Assembly (NCBI GenBank): GCA_964601735.1
Contig: CAZROO010000001.1
Coordinates: 62,001-126,000, forward strand
DNA length: 64,000 nucleotides
Direction: 5' to 3'
DNA from: DATAJX01 sp964601735
GTDB taxonomy: Bacteria; Pseudomonadota; Alphaproteobacteria; UBA2136; UBA6156
Shown: positions 51,043 to 60,511 of the stretch, in pieces
Position numbering within the stretch: the stretch's first letter is position 1
How the letters are laid out: the number at the start of each line of letters is the position of its first letter
Translations under genes and position numbers: made by a program
Notes under the pieces: model-generated
What the model was told of the DNA's origin: nothing
Database searches by the model: none
What the model saw: the letters and a program-made list of their open reading frames with translations, nothing else

Positions 51043-51726
51043 ATGAGCATTTCCCGAGCATTTCTCTACCTCCTGGCGGCTTGTATCGAAATTGTACTTC
51101 TCAGCCTCAGCCACTGGCAGGTCAACCGCTACCACCAGCGCATGGCCGAACATGCCGCTCGCGTCGCCGCGCCCAGAATCCATCTCACCGGCCCTGTCAT
51201 TTTGTATGCATTTCTTGCCAACCAGCCCAAACCGGGGGCCGATTTAATCGGCGGCGAAGCCGGAGGTGAATCAATCGTCGGCCGCCGCCTCATCGCGGTC
51301 ATGCAAACCCCACAGGGCGAACATATTGCCGATCTCGGCTGGCAACCCAATCCATCCAACCCGACAGCCGCCCCCGACTTCTCCGCCTTCCCCAAAACGC
51401 AAATCGAAGTCACCGGCCTCTCCATGCCGCTTCCCACGCGCCGCGGCTGGCTGCAAGGCCCCTTAACAACCACGCATCCACAACTGCTGGCCTTCCTGGC
51501 GCCGGAAGCGCTGACCAGCGCCACTGTCCCATCCCATTACCTCGCCGCAACGCAAACCAGCCCCACGCTGCCCAACATTCTCAGTCTGCCACCGGCGCTC
51601 AAAAGCCCGCTGACACACGCCAGCTACGCCCTGCAATGGCTCGTCATGGCCATCGCCTTTCCCATCCTCTGCATCGCTGTCGCGCGGCAACGCGCGCGGC
51701 TTAAGAATCCGCGCTCCCGAAAGTAA
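51043..51726 (+). CDS. SURF1-like protein, cytochrome c oxidase assembly
   Basis: A 227-residue membrane protein with helices at both ends (about 6-22 and 197-216) and a periplasmic domain between, the SURF1 layout. HWQVNRYHQR resembles the conserved N-terminal LGxWQxxR(L) motif, and THASYALQWLVMA the C-terminal HxxYAxxW motif. SURF1 helps insert heme a into cytochrome oxidase. No oxidase genes are adjacent. Start ATG 51043; the last 26 bases overlap the convergent murJ gene tail-to-tail. Confidence 0.75.
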   Translation: MSISRAFLYLLAACIEIVLLSLSHWQVNRYHQRMAEHAARVAAPRIHLTGPVILYAFLANQPKPGADLIGGEAGGESIVGRRLIAVMQTPQGEHIADLGWQPNPSNPTAAPDFSAFPKTQIEVTGLSMPLPTRRGWLQGPLTTTHPQLLAFLAPEALTSATVPSHYLAATQTSPTLPNILSLPPALKSPLTHASYALQWLVMAIAFPILCIAVARQRARLKNPRSRK

Positions 51727-53314
51727 CGCTCGCCGCGCTCGGCTTGCGGCGGCGCATGTCGCGCAGCAATTGGCGCACGTCCATCAGCCCGTTCCACTGC
51801 ACTACGGCGGCAAAGCTCAGCGCGCCCAACCCGCCCACGGTCGCCAGCCATACCAATCGCAGGGGAATGCTCCACTCCACGTTGAACGGCACCAGCAGCT
51901 TGCCCGCCACCAGCACCACGGCCATGGCAGCACAAGCGGGCAGCAGCTTCAGCAGCGGGGCTTTCAGCTCGCTCAGCTTTAATTCCAGTACGCCTTTGCG
52001 CCGCAGCCAGCGCCACTGCAAAAAGGCGTTGGTGTAGCCGCCCAGCGCGGTACTCACCGCAATGCCTACATGCGCTACGTCGCGGTGGCCCAGCGCAATC
52101 AGTCCAAATGCCAGTACAAAGTTGGAAATAAAATTAACCAGCAACGCCAGGCTGCTGGCCTTCACCGGTGTGCGTGGGTCCTCGCTGGCAAAAAAGGCTG
52201 GCGCGGTAATCTTGGTTAGCACGTAGGCGGGTAACCCTGCCACGTAGCCCATCATCGCCCATGCCGTGGCCTCGCTGGCCCAGCTGCTGAATTCCCCGTG
52301 ATGCAGCAAGCTGCCGATCATCTCCGGCGCCAGCAAAAACAGCCATACCGTGGCGCCCCCGGCTAGCGCCAGGCAACCCTGCACCGCGCCCATAAAACTC
52401 TTGCTCGCTTCTTTGCGGTCGCCTTTACCCAGCAATACCGAAAGGTGTGGCAACAGCACGGTGGCCACCGCCACGCCAATCAGCGCCATCGGCAACTGGT
52501 AAAAGCGGTTGGCATAGGTCAGGTAGCTCACCGCGGCCTCCTGGCCGGTAAAACTGGCAACGATATTATCAATCAGCAAACTCAATTGCAGCACGCCTAC
52601 GCCTACGGCGGCGGGGGCAAAACGCCACAGCATGGTTTTCACTTCGGGGTGGTGGCCGGGCTTGCCCAAACTCACCCGCAGCCCCAGCTTATGCATCTCC
52701 CACCACATATATAAAAGCTGCGCCACGCCGCCCACCGGCATCGCCCAGGCGGCGGCATGCGCGGCATCCATGCCCAAGGGGTGAATCCCCAGCAGCATCC
52801 CCAAAAAAGCCAGGTTCAGCAGCGCGGGCACGCTGGCATAGGCCGCAAACTTGCCCTTCACGTTGCACAATGCGCCCATAAAGGCGCTCAGGCAAATCAG
52901 GGTGACGTAGGGGAAAGTAATCCGCCCCAGCAGCACGGTCAGGTCAAACTTCTCAGGGTCGTTTACCCACCCCGGCACGCTCACGCTCACCAGCGCGGGC
53001 ATAAACACCACGCCCGCCACCGTCAGCGCCAGCAGAATCAAAAACAGCCAGCGGAACACCACATTGGCGAACATCGCCGCCGCCGCCTCGCCCTCGGCCT
53101 GCACGCGGGCGTAAATCGGCACAAAGGCAATGTTTAGCGCGCCTTCGCCCAGCAACCGGCGGAACAGGTTGGGCAACTGCATGGCAATAAAAAACGCGTC
53201 GCTCTGCAACCCGGCACCCAGCTTGTTGGCAATCACCAGGTCGCGCAAAAATCCCAGAAAGCGGCTGAACATCGTCCACACCGCCACAATCATCGAGTTC
53301 TTCAAAATCGCCAT
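51701..53314 (-). CDS. murJ: Lipid II flippase MurJ (MviN)
   Basis: A 537-residue polytopic membrane protein with about 14 helices that moves the peptidoglycan precursor lipid II across the inner membrane. The N-terminus MAILKNSMIVAVWTMFSRFLGFLRD and LGAGLQSDAFFIAMQLPNLFRRLLGEGALNIAFVP are classical MurJ signatures, including Arg residues lining the central cavity. The ATG at 53314 has an AGGA site nine bases upstream. Follows mutS on the same strand with 12 bases spacing and meets the SURF1-like gene tail-to-tail. Confidence 0.95.
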   Translation of the reverse strand: MAILKNSMIVAVWTMFSRFLGFLRDLVIANKLGAGLQSDAFFIAMQLPNLFRRLLGEGALNIAFVPIYARVQAEGEAAAAMFANVVFRWLFLILLALTVAGVVFMPALVSVSVPGWVNDPEKFDLTVLLGRITFPYVTLICLSAFMGALCNVKGKFAAYASVPALLNLAFLGMLLGIHPLGMDAAHAAAWAMPVGGVAQLLYMWWEMHKLGLRVSLGKPGHHPEVKTMLWRFAPAAVGVGVLQLSLLIDNIVASFTGQEAAVSYLTYANRFYQLPMALIGVAVATVLLPHLSVLLGKGDRKEASKSFMGAVQGCLALAGGATVWLFLLAPEMIGSLLHHGEFSSWASEATAWAMMGYVAGLPAYVLTKITAPAFFASEDPRTPVKASSLALLVNFISNFVLAFGLIALGHRDVAHVGIAVSTALGGYTNAFLQWRWLRRKGVLELKLSELKAPLLKLLPACAAMAVVLVAGKLLVPFNVEWSIPLRLVWLATVGGLGALSFAAVVQWNGLMDVRQLLRDMRRRKPSAASVTFGSADS

Positions 53315-53325
53315 TACCACTTATC

Positions 53326-55908
53326 CTAACTGGCCATCTGCCTAAGTCGTGCCAATTCATCCAACGCCTCGCGCGGCGTCAATCCGTCCACATCAATCCC
53401 CATCAACCTATCCCGAATTTCATCCTTGGGGGCAGGGGCATGCGCCGCGTGCGTGAACAAACTCAAATCCCCGGCCTTCGCCACACCGTCCTGCCGTGCG
53501 CTCTTGAGCAACCCTTGCAAAATCATGTCCGCGCGCTTCACCACCGGCTGCGGTACACCCGCCAGTTTGGCCACCTGCACGCCAAAACTGCCGCCCGCCG
53601 CGCCGGGCCGTATCTCGTGGAGGAACACCATCTCGCCCTGCCACTCCTTTACGGCGGCCTGATACGGCTTTACATTCGATAGTGTCGGGCACAGGCCGGT
53701 CAGCTCATGGTAGTGCGTGGCGAACAGCGTACGGCAACCGCGCCGCGCCAAATCCTCCACACACGCCCAGGCAATCGCCAGGCCGTCATATGTCGCCGTA
53801 CCGCGCCCCAATTCATCCAGAATCACCAGGCTCTTATTGGTGGCCCCATTCAGAATCGCCGCAGTCTCCACCATTTCCACCATAAAGGTGCTCTGGCCCG
53901 CCGCCAGGTTATCCGCTGCGCCAATCCGGCTGAAAATCTTGTCCACCACGCCCAGCCGCATCGCGGCGGCAGGCACAAAGCTTCCCACCTGCGCCAGAAT
54001 CACCAGCAGCGCTACCTGCCGTAAAAAAGTACTCTTCCCGGCCATATTCGGCCCGGTAATCAGCCACAGTTGGCCGTCACTCAAATCGCAGTCGTTCGGC
54101 ACAAAGTCACTGACCCGTGCCGCCACCACCGGATGCCGACCCCGCTCAATATGCAAAGCGCTCCCATTTTCATAAGAGCCTTCAACCACCGGGCAAACCC
54201 ACCCGCCGCCACTCGCCAGCTCGGCCAACCCGGCCAGCACATCCACCGTTGCCAGCGCCTCGGCCACGTCGAGCAACTGCACGCTCATGGCCTTTACTTC
54301 ACCCACCAACTGTTCAAACAGAACAGCCTCCCGGGCCAGAGCATTGGCCCCGGCGCTGCCCAGGTCACGTTCCAGCGCCAGCAAATCCTGTGTGGTGTAA
54401 CGGTGCGTGCCCACCGTGGTCTGGCGGTGCATGAAGTGCGCGGGCACCTTGCCCTCATGCTGCTTGGTCAGTTCAAAATAATAGCCCCAAATTTTATTGT
54501 AGCGCAGCTTCAGCGGAATCCCCGTCTCCTCCGTCTCCCGCGCCTCCAGCTGCTGCAACAGTTCATTGCCGTTGGCCACTAGCGCACGGAAACCATCCAG
54601 GTCCTTGTCAAACCCGTCGGCAATGAACCCGCCATCCCGCACCAGCGCCCCGGGCTCTTCAATCAACGCCACCTGCAACAGCGACGCCATTTTCTCCAAC
54701 CCGCCGAGTTTCTTCGCCCAGCCCGCAAGCCCCGCGTCACCCGCACTTGAAAGCTTCTCCATCAACTGAGGCAACTGCACCCCGGTCGCCCGCAGCACCG
54801 CCAAATCACGCGGCCCGCCCCGACCCAGCAATAACCGGCTCATGCACCGAGCCACATCGCCGGTCTGCTTCAACGCTTCACGAACCGAACTCCGCAACGC
54901 GTGACTGTTTACCAGCGCCGTTACACTCTGCTGCCGCGCATTAATGAGGCTCACCGTCGCCAGCGGTTCCGACACCCACCGCGCCAGCAACCGCGCCCCC
55001 GGCGCCGTTACGGTCTTGTCTGCCACGCCCAGCAAACTGTCTCGCCGCGACCCCTGCAAACTCTCCGTCAGTTCCAAACTGCGCCGCGTCGCAGGGTCGA
55101 TGCGCAACACCGCCTTCGCCTCCACCGTCCCCGGCATGCGCAACGCCGGGAGCCTGCCCAACTGCGTCAGCTCCGCATAAGCCAGTAACGCACCCAGCGC
55201 GACACGCGCAGGCCCATCGCCGACAATCCCTTCCACCGCTGCCACGCCATACGCACGCTTGATGGCCTCCACCGCCCGCGCAGGTTCAAACAAACTATCC
55301 TGCACACTCACCTGCCGCCGATGAACCACACCTTCCATAACCGAAAGCAACGCATCCGGCGCCACCACTTCACCGGGGGCGAGTGCCGCCACCACACCGC
55401 CCAACTCACTGGGCCGCACGGTACGCACACCCACTTCACCGGTGCTCATGTCCAGCCACGCCGCCCCGGCATCACCGTTCTTTTCGGCACTCACTGCCAC
55501 CAGGTAATTACTCTTCGAAGCCTCCAGCAGGTTATCCTCGGTCAGCGTCCCCGCCGTATAAATCCGCACCACCTCACGCCCCACCAGCGCGCCGCTGCCC
55601 CGCGCCTTGCGGGCTTCTTCGGGGCTCTCGGTCTGCTCCACCAGCGCCACGCGGTGACCGTTCGCCACCAGCTTGCCCACATAAGCTTCGGCGGCATGGA
55701 AAGGCACCCCGCACATCGGAATCCCCGGGTCATCCGGCTTGCCGGTGCGCCGCCGTGTCAGCGTGATGCCCAGAATCTCGCTCGCCACCACCGCGTCATT
55801 GTCAAACATCTCGTAAAAATCGCCCATGCGGAACATGACAAGGCAGCCCGGATTCGCCGCGCAAATCCGCTTGTATTGCATCATCACCGGGCTGTCCGAA
55901 ACCGCCAC
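53326..55908 (-). CDS. mutS: DNA mismatch repair protein MutS
   Basis: An about 860-residue mismatch-recognition ATPase. The N-terminal mismatch-binding motif FRMGDFYEMF (Phe and Glu wedge the mismatch) lies near residue 27; connector, lever and clamp regions follow; the ATPase has Walker A GPNMAGKST, Walker B SLVILDELGRGT and the signature region with FATHYHEL. C-terminal LTPREALDELARLRQM is the tetramerisation-end motif. Start is uncertain: GTG at 55908 is used here, TTG at 55926 would overlap the nuclease gene by 17 bases, and ATGs a few codons downstream also exist. No strong ribosome site is visible. Confidence 0.95.
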   Translation of the reverse strand: MAVSDSPVMMQYKRICAANPGCLVMFRMGDFYEMFDNDAVVASEILGITLTRRRTGKPDDPGIPMCGVPFHAAEAYVGKLVANGHRVALVEQTESPEEARKARGSGALVGREVVRIYTAGTLTEDNLLEASKSNYLVAVSAEKNGDAGAAWLDMSTGEVGVRTVRPSELGGVVAALAPGEVVAPDALLSVMEGVVHRRQVSVQDSLFEPARAVEAIKRAYGVAAVEGIVGDGPARVALGALLAYAELTQLGRLPALRMPGTVEAKAVLRIDPATRRSLELTESLQGSRRDSLLGVADKTVTAPGARLLARWVSEPLATVSLINARQQSVTALVNSHALRSSVREALKQTGDVARCMSRLLLGRGGPRDLAVLRATGVQLPQLMEKLSSAGDAGLAGWAKKLGGLEKMASLLQVALIEEPGALVRDGGFIADGFDKDLDGFRALVANGNELLQQLEARETEETGIPLKLRYNKIWGYYFELTKQHEGKVPAHFMHRQTTVGTHRYTTQDLLALERDLGSAGANALAREAVLFEQLVGEVKAMSVQLLDVAEALATVDVLAGLAELASGGGWVCPVVEGSYENGSALHIERGRHPVVAARVSDFVPNDCDLSDGQLWLITGPNMAGKSTFLRQVALLVILAQVGSFVPAAAMRLGVVDKIFSRIGAADNLAAGQSTFMVEMVETAAILNGATNKSLVILDELGRGTATYDGLAIAWACVEDLARRGCRTLFATHYHELTGLCPTLSNVKPYQAAVKEWQGEMVFLHEIRPGAAGGSFGVQVAKLAGVPQPVVKRADMILQGLLKSARQDGVAKAGDLSLFTHAAHAPAPKDEIRDRLMGIDVDGLTPREALDELARLRQMAS

Positions 55909-55909
55909 G

Positions 55910-56728
55910 CTACTGTACCACTTCAATCTGCGCCGGATGCGTCACGCGCATCTCCACGCCCTCAACCGGGTCGGTAAAGCCGTGCATCCGCAGTACATGC
56001 CCGGCATAAGCGGTAAGGGGGTCAATCCCCGCCGCTTTAAAATTCTTCAGGTTCTTCTTCTCGATTACTACGGTAAAATCGGTATGGTAGTCGGGGCCGA
56101 AGTTTAAATAGATCTCCTTCCGGCCCTGGCCGGTGCTCAGCACCTTGCCCTGCACTACCTGAAAGATGCCGATATACTCAGCCGCACAGCACGTCGCCGC
56201 ATCCTTCACCGCCCAACGCGGGTTGCTCCACAAGCCCCGCTTCGCCACCCGCGCTTCCTGCTCGGCCTTCAATAGCGCGTCCGGGTGCATGGCGTCGTCG
56301 GCAAAGGTGTAAACATGTGCCAGGCCTTCGTCCACCAGCTGGTAGTTCAACCAGTCGCCATTGGGCAAATATACGTCGGCCAGAATCCGCCCGTATTTGT
56401 CGTGCGCCTTGCGGGCAATCACCAGCTTCACGGTCTTGCCCAGCGCCAGTTGCTGCACACGGGTACGGGCATCTTTGGCAAACGGTTCCTCGGCATTGCC
56501 ATCGTGCGCCAGTTCGGGGGTATTGATATCCACAAAGCGTACGTGCTGCTCCATGCCATAAACGTCCTTCACCACAAAGGTATCGCCGTCAATCACCTTC
56601 ACCACGGGTACGTCCATATAAGTGGCGGCGGGCGGTGGCGAATCCATATGCTTGCGGGTAGCCCAGGCGGGCAAGGGCAGGCTCAACGGCACTGCCAGCA
56701 AAGCCAGAATAACGATTTTCCCCCACAT
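55910..56728 (-). CDS. Exported thermonuclease-like (SNase) protein
   Basis: A 272-residue protein with signal peptide (about 1-23, PLPAWATR) and a staphylococcal-nuclease OB-fold (about 45-150): VKVIDGDTFVV with the Ca-binding Asp, VRFVDINTPE, with the catalytic Arg in VRFVDI, and HDKYGRILADVYL carrying the second catalytic Arg. A C-terminal extension of about 110 residues with a CC pair (AATCCAAEYIGIFQ) is family-atypical and may form another domain. ATG 56728 has AGGG nine bases upstream; a TTG at 56746 is unlikely. It ends directly at mutS. Confidence 0.85.
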   Translation of the reverse strand: MWGKIVILALLAVPLSLPLPAWATRKHMDSPPPAATYMDVPVVKVIDGDTFVVKDVYGMEQHVRFVDINTPELAHDGNAEEPFAKDARTRVQQLALGKTVKLVIARKAHDKYGRILADVYLPNGDWLNYQLVDEGLAHVYTFADDAMHPDALLKAEQEARVAKRGLWSNPRWAVKDAATCCAAEYIGIFQVVQGKVLSTGQGRKEIYLNFGPDYHTDFTVVIEKKNLKNFKAAGIDPLTAYAGHVLRMHGFTDPVEGVEMRVTHPAQIEVVQ

Positions 56729-56796
56729 CGGCACGCACCCTAGCAAAAGCCAAAAGGCTTGACCACCGCCCTCTCAAAGCCCTACACCGCGGTAGC

Positions 56797-56871
56797 GTTC
56801 CTGTAGTTCAATGGATAGAACAAGGGACTCCTAAGCCCTAGATTCAGGTTCGATTCCTGACAGGAACGCCA
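56797..56871 (+). tRNA. tRNA-Arg (anticodon CCU)
   Basis: A 75-base cloverleaf: acceptor GTTCCTG/CAGGAAC, D arm GTTC/GAAC, anticodon arm with loop CTCCTAA (anticodon CCT at 56830-56832), four-base variable loop, T arm TCAGG-TTCGATT-CCTGA, discriminator G and encoded CCA. The bottom pair of the anticodon stem is an A-G mismatch. Reads AGG codons. Confidence 0.92.
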
Positions 56872-56912
56872 AAAGCGGCAGAGACAAAATCTCCGCCGCC
56901 CGGCATTCGCTA

Positions 56913-57278
56913 TCAGTTCATCATGGGTTGCCACGGTTTGGCACGCCTCAGAATGGCGGTAATGTCCCTGATTCTCAACTCGATGAGTTGCATCCTGTCT
57001 TTCACCTTGGCAATCACGTCTTCCGAACATGGCACGCGTTTGGCGCATTCATGCCAGGTGACGATGATGTGCTTCTTGCCGGCGGCAAGCCCCTCTTCAA
57101 GCGCGGGGAGGGCCACGTGCCGGACGAAGGTAATCAGCTTTTCCAGAATGGTCAGTTTACGGCTGAGTTCATCGTACTGGTCCCGGGTCATATAAGGTAG
57201 CTGACCATCAGGCCGGTAACGGGTAGGCAGGCCTTTAACTAAGTCTTCAGGTATAAAAACGTAATCTGTCCTCGTCAT
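56913..57278 (-). CDS. Hypothetical protein
   Basis: A 121-residue cytosolic protein with a helical core (DQYDELSRKLTILEKLITFVRHVA and DRMQLIELRIRDITAILRR) and two Cys. No family recognised. GGGGGA lies nine bases before the start. Located downstream of and opposite to the tRNA gene. The 123-base gap to the LysM gene shows no feature I can identify. Confidence 0.55.
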   Translation of the reverse strand: MTRTDYVFIPEDLVKGLPTRYRPDGQLPYMTRDQYDELSRKLTILEKLITFVRHVALPALEEGLAAGKKHIIVTWHECAKRVPCSEDVIAKVKDRMQLIELRIRDITAILRRAKPWQPMMN

Positions 57279-57401
57279 TTGGGTGGATCCCCCAATTTCG
57301 CTCCCTAAAAGCGTCCCGAACGGGAAGGTTGATTAACGGCGCAAAAATGGAGCTATCCGGTGCCCCCGTCAAGTCCCGGCCCCAATCTATGCCTAAGAGA
57401 G

Positions 57402-58286
57402 TTACTTCAGCTTGCCCGAGCGCTTGATGGCGTCCGTCGCCTGCGCCTTGGTGTAGTTGCGCGGAATCGCCAGCTTTTCGCGTTCCTTGATGTTGTGGAT
57501 GTTCTTGCCGATGGCCTTGCGGTTGGCGCTGTAAATCAGCGGCCACAACTTGCTGTTGCCATAAACGCCGGGCTGGGCCGCAATCGTGGCCAGCGAGTCT
57601 CCTTTTTGAACCTGGTACTGCGTCACCTTGCCGTGGGCGTCGAATTTCAAATAGCGAGGGTCGTCATGCAAATCTCCGGCCATCTTGGCGCCATGCGCCG
57701 GGCCGGTCACGGTGCCGCCTGCCACTTTCTCGCCGCCGTCGTCGTCAGCAATGCTGCCCAGCTGGCGCTGGCCGCGCCAGCCGTAGTCGAAGTCGCCGGG
57801 GCGGCTGGTGCCCAAACGGTTGTCCGGGGCCGCGCCAATCGCATCCTTGCGCCAGTCGTTGTTGGCCGCGCCAACCTTGGTTTGCTTGCGCACGGTGGCT
57901 TCATAGCCGTCCATCCCTGTGCTGGCCATGCCGGGGCCCTGGTCGGGGTCGCCGATCACCACATTCTGGCCGGTGTCGTAGTTCTGGCCGCCATAGTCGT
58001 CGGCGGGGCGCATCACTTTGCTGGCGCTGCCGGTCAGGTAGGTTTCCGGCTGCAAATCGTCGCGGGTGTAATAGTTGCTCCATTGGTTGGAGGCATGCGG
58101 GTCGTAATACGGCACGTCCACCATCTTGGGCGGCAGCAGGTGGCGCGGCGCCACGCGGGCCTTCTGGTCTTCGCGGAAAGTGAACATGTTGTCCACCCAT
58201 TCAAACATTCCGGCATGGGCGCTTTGCGCACCCAATAAACTCATCGCTCCAACAAGCGTCAGCGTGCCTAGACGTAACCGCATCAT
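57402..58286 (-). CDS. Exported LysM domain protein
   Basis: A 294-residue exported protein. Signal peptide about 1-25 (AQSAHAGM), a long polar Asp/Gly/Tyr-rich region without clear fold (about 35-215), and a C-terminal LysM-like domain (about 221-272, YQVQKGDSLATIAAQPGVYGN and KLAIPRN), which binds peptidoglycan. The PAL-style spacing (GNSKLWPLIYSANR) is of the YgaU/XkdP LysM type. Divergent from the peptide-binding protein gene with only 16 bases between the starts. Confidence 0.75.
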   Translation of the reverse strand: MMRLRLGTLTLVGAMSLLGAQSAHAGMFEWVDNMFTFREDQKARVAPRHLLPPKMVDVPYYDPHASNQWSNYYTRDDLQPETYLTGSASKVMRPADDYGGQNYDTGQNVVIGDPDQGPGMASTGMDGYEATVRKQTKVGAANNDWRKDAIGAAPDNRLGTSRPGDFDYGWRGQRQLGSIADDDGGEKVAGGTVTGPAHGAKMAGDLHDDPRYLKFDAHGKVTQYQVQKGDSLATIAAQPGVYGNSKLWPLIYSANRKAIGKNIHNIKEREKLAIPRNYTKAQATDAIKRSGKLK

Positions 58287-58302
58287 GCCGTATCATAGGG
58301 CA

Positions 58303-59778
58303 ATGAATGCCCCGCGCCACGCCATCGCCCTTTTTCTGGCCATTTTCACGATATTTTTCACGGGCCCTGTGGCGGCCCAACCACCATCGGCCCCGGTAAT
58401 CTCCGGACCCATGCGCATTGCGGTCTCATCGGCCCCCAAAACCCTCAGTCCCAGCCTGGCCACCGATGCCGCCGCCGCCCGCCTGCTGCAACTGACGCAC
58501 CCTGCGCTGCTCGCCCAAACCCCCGGTGGCACGGCGCCGCTGGTCGCCACCGCCTGTGCCTGGCAAAACAACCTCACCTACGCCTGCCAACTTCCCACCG
58601 GCACCACCTACAGCGACGGCACCCCGCTCACCGCCGGTACCGTCGCCGACTGGCTGCACCACGTCCAGCACACCAACCAAAGCCCGCTCTCGGCACTGCT
58701 GGGCGGCATCACCATCGCTGCGCAAAACAACAACGTTACCTTCACCCTGCAAAAATCCATGCCCGGCCTGCCGGAAGCCATCGCCCAGGTGCCGCTGGCC
58801 AACCCCGCCAACCAAACCGCCGGGGCAGGGGCCTATAAACTGGGAACGCCGGACGCCCAGGGCAACGTCACCCTCACGCCAATCAATCCCCACCAACCAG
58901 CGCTGCAATTCCTCGTGGTGGCCGACCCCACCACCCGCCTGCTCAAACTGCAAAAGGGTGAGGTTGACGTGCTGCAGAACGACCTCCCCCCCGAGCTGGT
59001 GAAATACGCGCAGGAAAAGAAATTCAACGTCCAAAGTATCCCCGGCAGTAGCTATACTTACATCGCTTATAACTTCCGGAACGCCGACCTCGCCAATCCC
59101 CAATGGCGCGCCGCGCTGGCCATGAGCACTAACCGCGCCGCCCTGCGCAACCGGCTCCTCGGCGGCCAGGCCCAACCGGCGGGCTCGCTGCTGCCGCCCG
59201 GCGGCCCCGCCACCTGGGAAGCTCCCGAAGAACAATACGACCCCCGCACCGTCGCCGACACCCTCGACGAATCCCTCCTGCCCGACGGCGAAGGTACCCG
59301 TGTCGCCTTCACTCTCACCACCAGCACCGACCCCACCGCCCAGCGCATTGCTCAAGTCCTCCAGCAGCAGTGGGCGCAAATCGGGGTCAAGCTCACCATC
59401 CGCCCGGTCGAGTGGGCCGCGCTCTACGACGCCATCCGCGCGGGCCGTTTCGATATGGTGCTGCTTACCTGGACCGGCCTGCAGAATCCCGATTTTCTCT
59501 ACAATGTCTTCGACGGCAGCCAGCTTCCGCCGCGCGGTTTCAACCGCGGCCATGTGAATGACGACGCCCTTAACCAAACGCTCGATGCTTTGCACAACGC
59601 CCCAACGGCAGGGCAGCAAGCCCAACTCGCCATCGCCGCGCAAAAGCAAATCGCGGCGCTGCGCCCCTACCTGCCGCTGTTCCGTCGCAACCAAACCCTC
59701 ATCACGTCACCAAAAATCACCGGCTGCACCATCAATATGCAAGGCAACTACCAGGGCCTCACCACCTGCCGCAAGTAG
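58303..59778 (+). CDS. ABC transporter substrate-binding protein, family 5 (peptide/nickel type)
   Basis: A 491-residue periplasmic protein. Signal peptide about 1-24 (TGPVAAQPP), the family 5 entry SDGTPLTAGTVADWLHHV, the middle RAALAMSTNRAALRNRLLGG (helix typical of DppA/OppA) and QWAQIGVKLTIRPVEWAALYDAIRAGRFDMVLLTW, the strongest signature. Shorter than OppA (about 540). No permease or ATPase subunits lie next to it, so it may serve a system encoded elsewhere. ATG 58303 is the preferred start; ATG 58285 is an alternative. Confidence 0.85.
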   Translation: MNAPRHAIALFLAIFTIFFTGPVAAQPPSAPVISGPMRIAVSSAPKTLSPSLATDAAAARLLQLTHPALLAQTPGGTAPLVATACAWQNNLTYACQLPTGTTYSDGTPLTAGTVADWLHHVQHTNQSPLSALLGGITIAAQNNNVTFTLQKSMPGLPEAIAQVPLANPANQTAGAGAYKLGTPDAQGNVTLTPINPHQPALQFLVVADPTTRLLKLQKGEVDVLQNDLPPELVKYAQEKKFNVQSIPGSSYTYIAYNFRNADLANPQWRAALAMSTNRAALRNRLLGGQAQPAGSLLPPGGPATWEAPEEQYDPRTVADTLDESLLPDGEGTRVAFTLTTSTDPTAQRIAQVLQQQWAQIGVKLTIRPVEWAALYDAIRAGRFDMVLLTWTGLQNPDFLYNVFDGSQLPPRGFNRGHVNDDALNQTLDALHNAPTAGQQAQLAIAAQKQIAALRPYLPLFRRNQTLITSPKITGCTINMQGNYQGLTTCRK

Positions 59779-59782
59779 TCAC

Positions 59783-59832
59783 TGTCATGCCGACGAAGGT
59801 CGGCATCCACGATAATGCGCCCGAAGGGCTCA
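59783..59832. repeat. Intergenic two-hairpin repeat, copy 2
   Basis: TGCCGAC-GAAG-GTCGGCA, CCACGAT, then GCGCCCGAAGGGCTC in place of the second hairpin, then AAAACA. Same family as 32910 and 61491. Confidence 0.75.
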
Positions 59833-59836
59833 AAAC

Positions 59837-59864
59837 AAAAAAGAAACCCGCCGGTAACGGCGGG
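59837..59864 (-). terminator. Rho-independent terminator of infC
   Basis: On the minus strand CCCGCCG-TTAC-CGGCGGG is followed by TTTCTTTTTT, five bases after the infC stop. Confidence 0.85.
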
Positions 59865-59869
59865 CTCGA

Positions 59870-60442
59870 CTATTTACTTTCAGTAGGCTTCTTCCCGCCC
59901 TTTTTATCCGGCGAAAGAACAAGATTCATAAACCGCCCCTCAAGCCCACTGCGGAAATCCACCTTCGCCACATCCGCCGTATCCTGAATAAGACGGTCAA
60001 TCATCTGGGCGCCCAAATCGCTGTGGGTTACTTCGCGGCCGCGGAAACGTAAGTTAATCTTGGCCTTGTTGCCGTCGGCCAAAAACTCGCGGACTTTCTT
60101 GAGCTTGATCTGGTAATCGTGCTCCTCGGTGCCGGGGCGGATGCTCATTTCCTTGACCTCGACAATGTGCTGGTTGCGGCGGGCCTCGGCCTTGCGCTTC
60201 TGTTCCTGGAAGCGGAACTTGCCGTAGTCCAGAATCTTGCAAATCGGCGGGCTCACATTAGGGCTGATTTCAACCAAGTCCAAACCCACGCTTTGCGCCT
60301 TCATCAGCGCGTCGCGGCTGGTCATGATACCGAAATTCTCCCCATTGGGGCCAATCACGCGCACATTGGGTACACGAATGTCGTTGTTAATCCGGTGTTC
60401 ATTCTGCCGGTTACGCTCCGGCGTGCCGCGAAATCGGCCGAT
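59870..60442 (-). CDS. infC: Translation initiation factor IF-3, probable ATC start
   Basis: A 190-residue factor that binds the 30S subunit and controls start-codon fidelity. The N-domain has INNDIRVPNVRVIGPNGENFGIM, the linker is KRKAEARRNQHIVEVKEM, and the C-domain RPGTEEHDYQIKLKKVREFL and KINLRFRGRE, all IF-3 signatures. Coding similarity starts near INNDIRVPN; the only well-placed start is ATC at 60440-60442, eight bases after AAGGAAGGA. A rare start codon is typical of infC, where it enables self-regulation. Upstream in-frame codons give a non-IF-3 hydrophobic stretch and are rejected. C-terminus is Lys-rich. Confidence 0.93.
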   Translation of the reverse strand: MGRFRGTPERNRQNEHRINNDIRVPNVRVIGPNGENFGIMTSRDALMKAQSVGLDLVEISPNVSPPICKILDYGKFRFQEQKRKAEARRNQHIVEVKEMSIRPGTEEHDYQIKLKKVREFLADGNKAKINLRFRGREVTHSDLGAQMIDRLIQDTADVAKVDFRSGLEGRFMNLVLSPDKKGGKKPTESK

Positions 60443-60450
60443 GGTTAGAG

Positions 60451-60459
60451 TCCTTCCTT
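60451..60459 (-). promoter_or_regulatory. Ribosome binding site deciding the infC start
   Basis: AAGGAAGGA on the minus strand, eight bases before the ATC start. Confidence 0.7.
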
Positions 60460-60511
60460 GATGATCATGAACTCTGTATGTAGCAGAACCGCGCAAAAAA
60501 ACAAGGCAACA

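Noticed and set aside
56797..56871. tRNA-Arg as integration site of a genomic island
   Set aside because: I did not see a second copy of the tRNA 3' end or an integrase gene nearby, and the tra/pil locus ends several kilobases before it.
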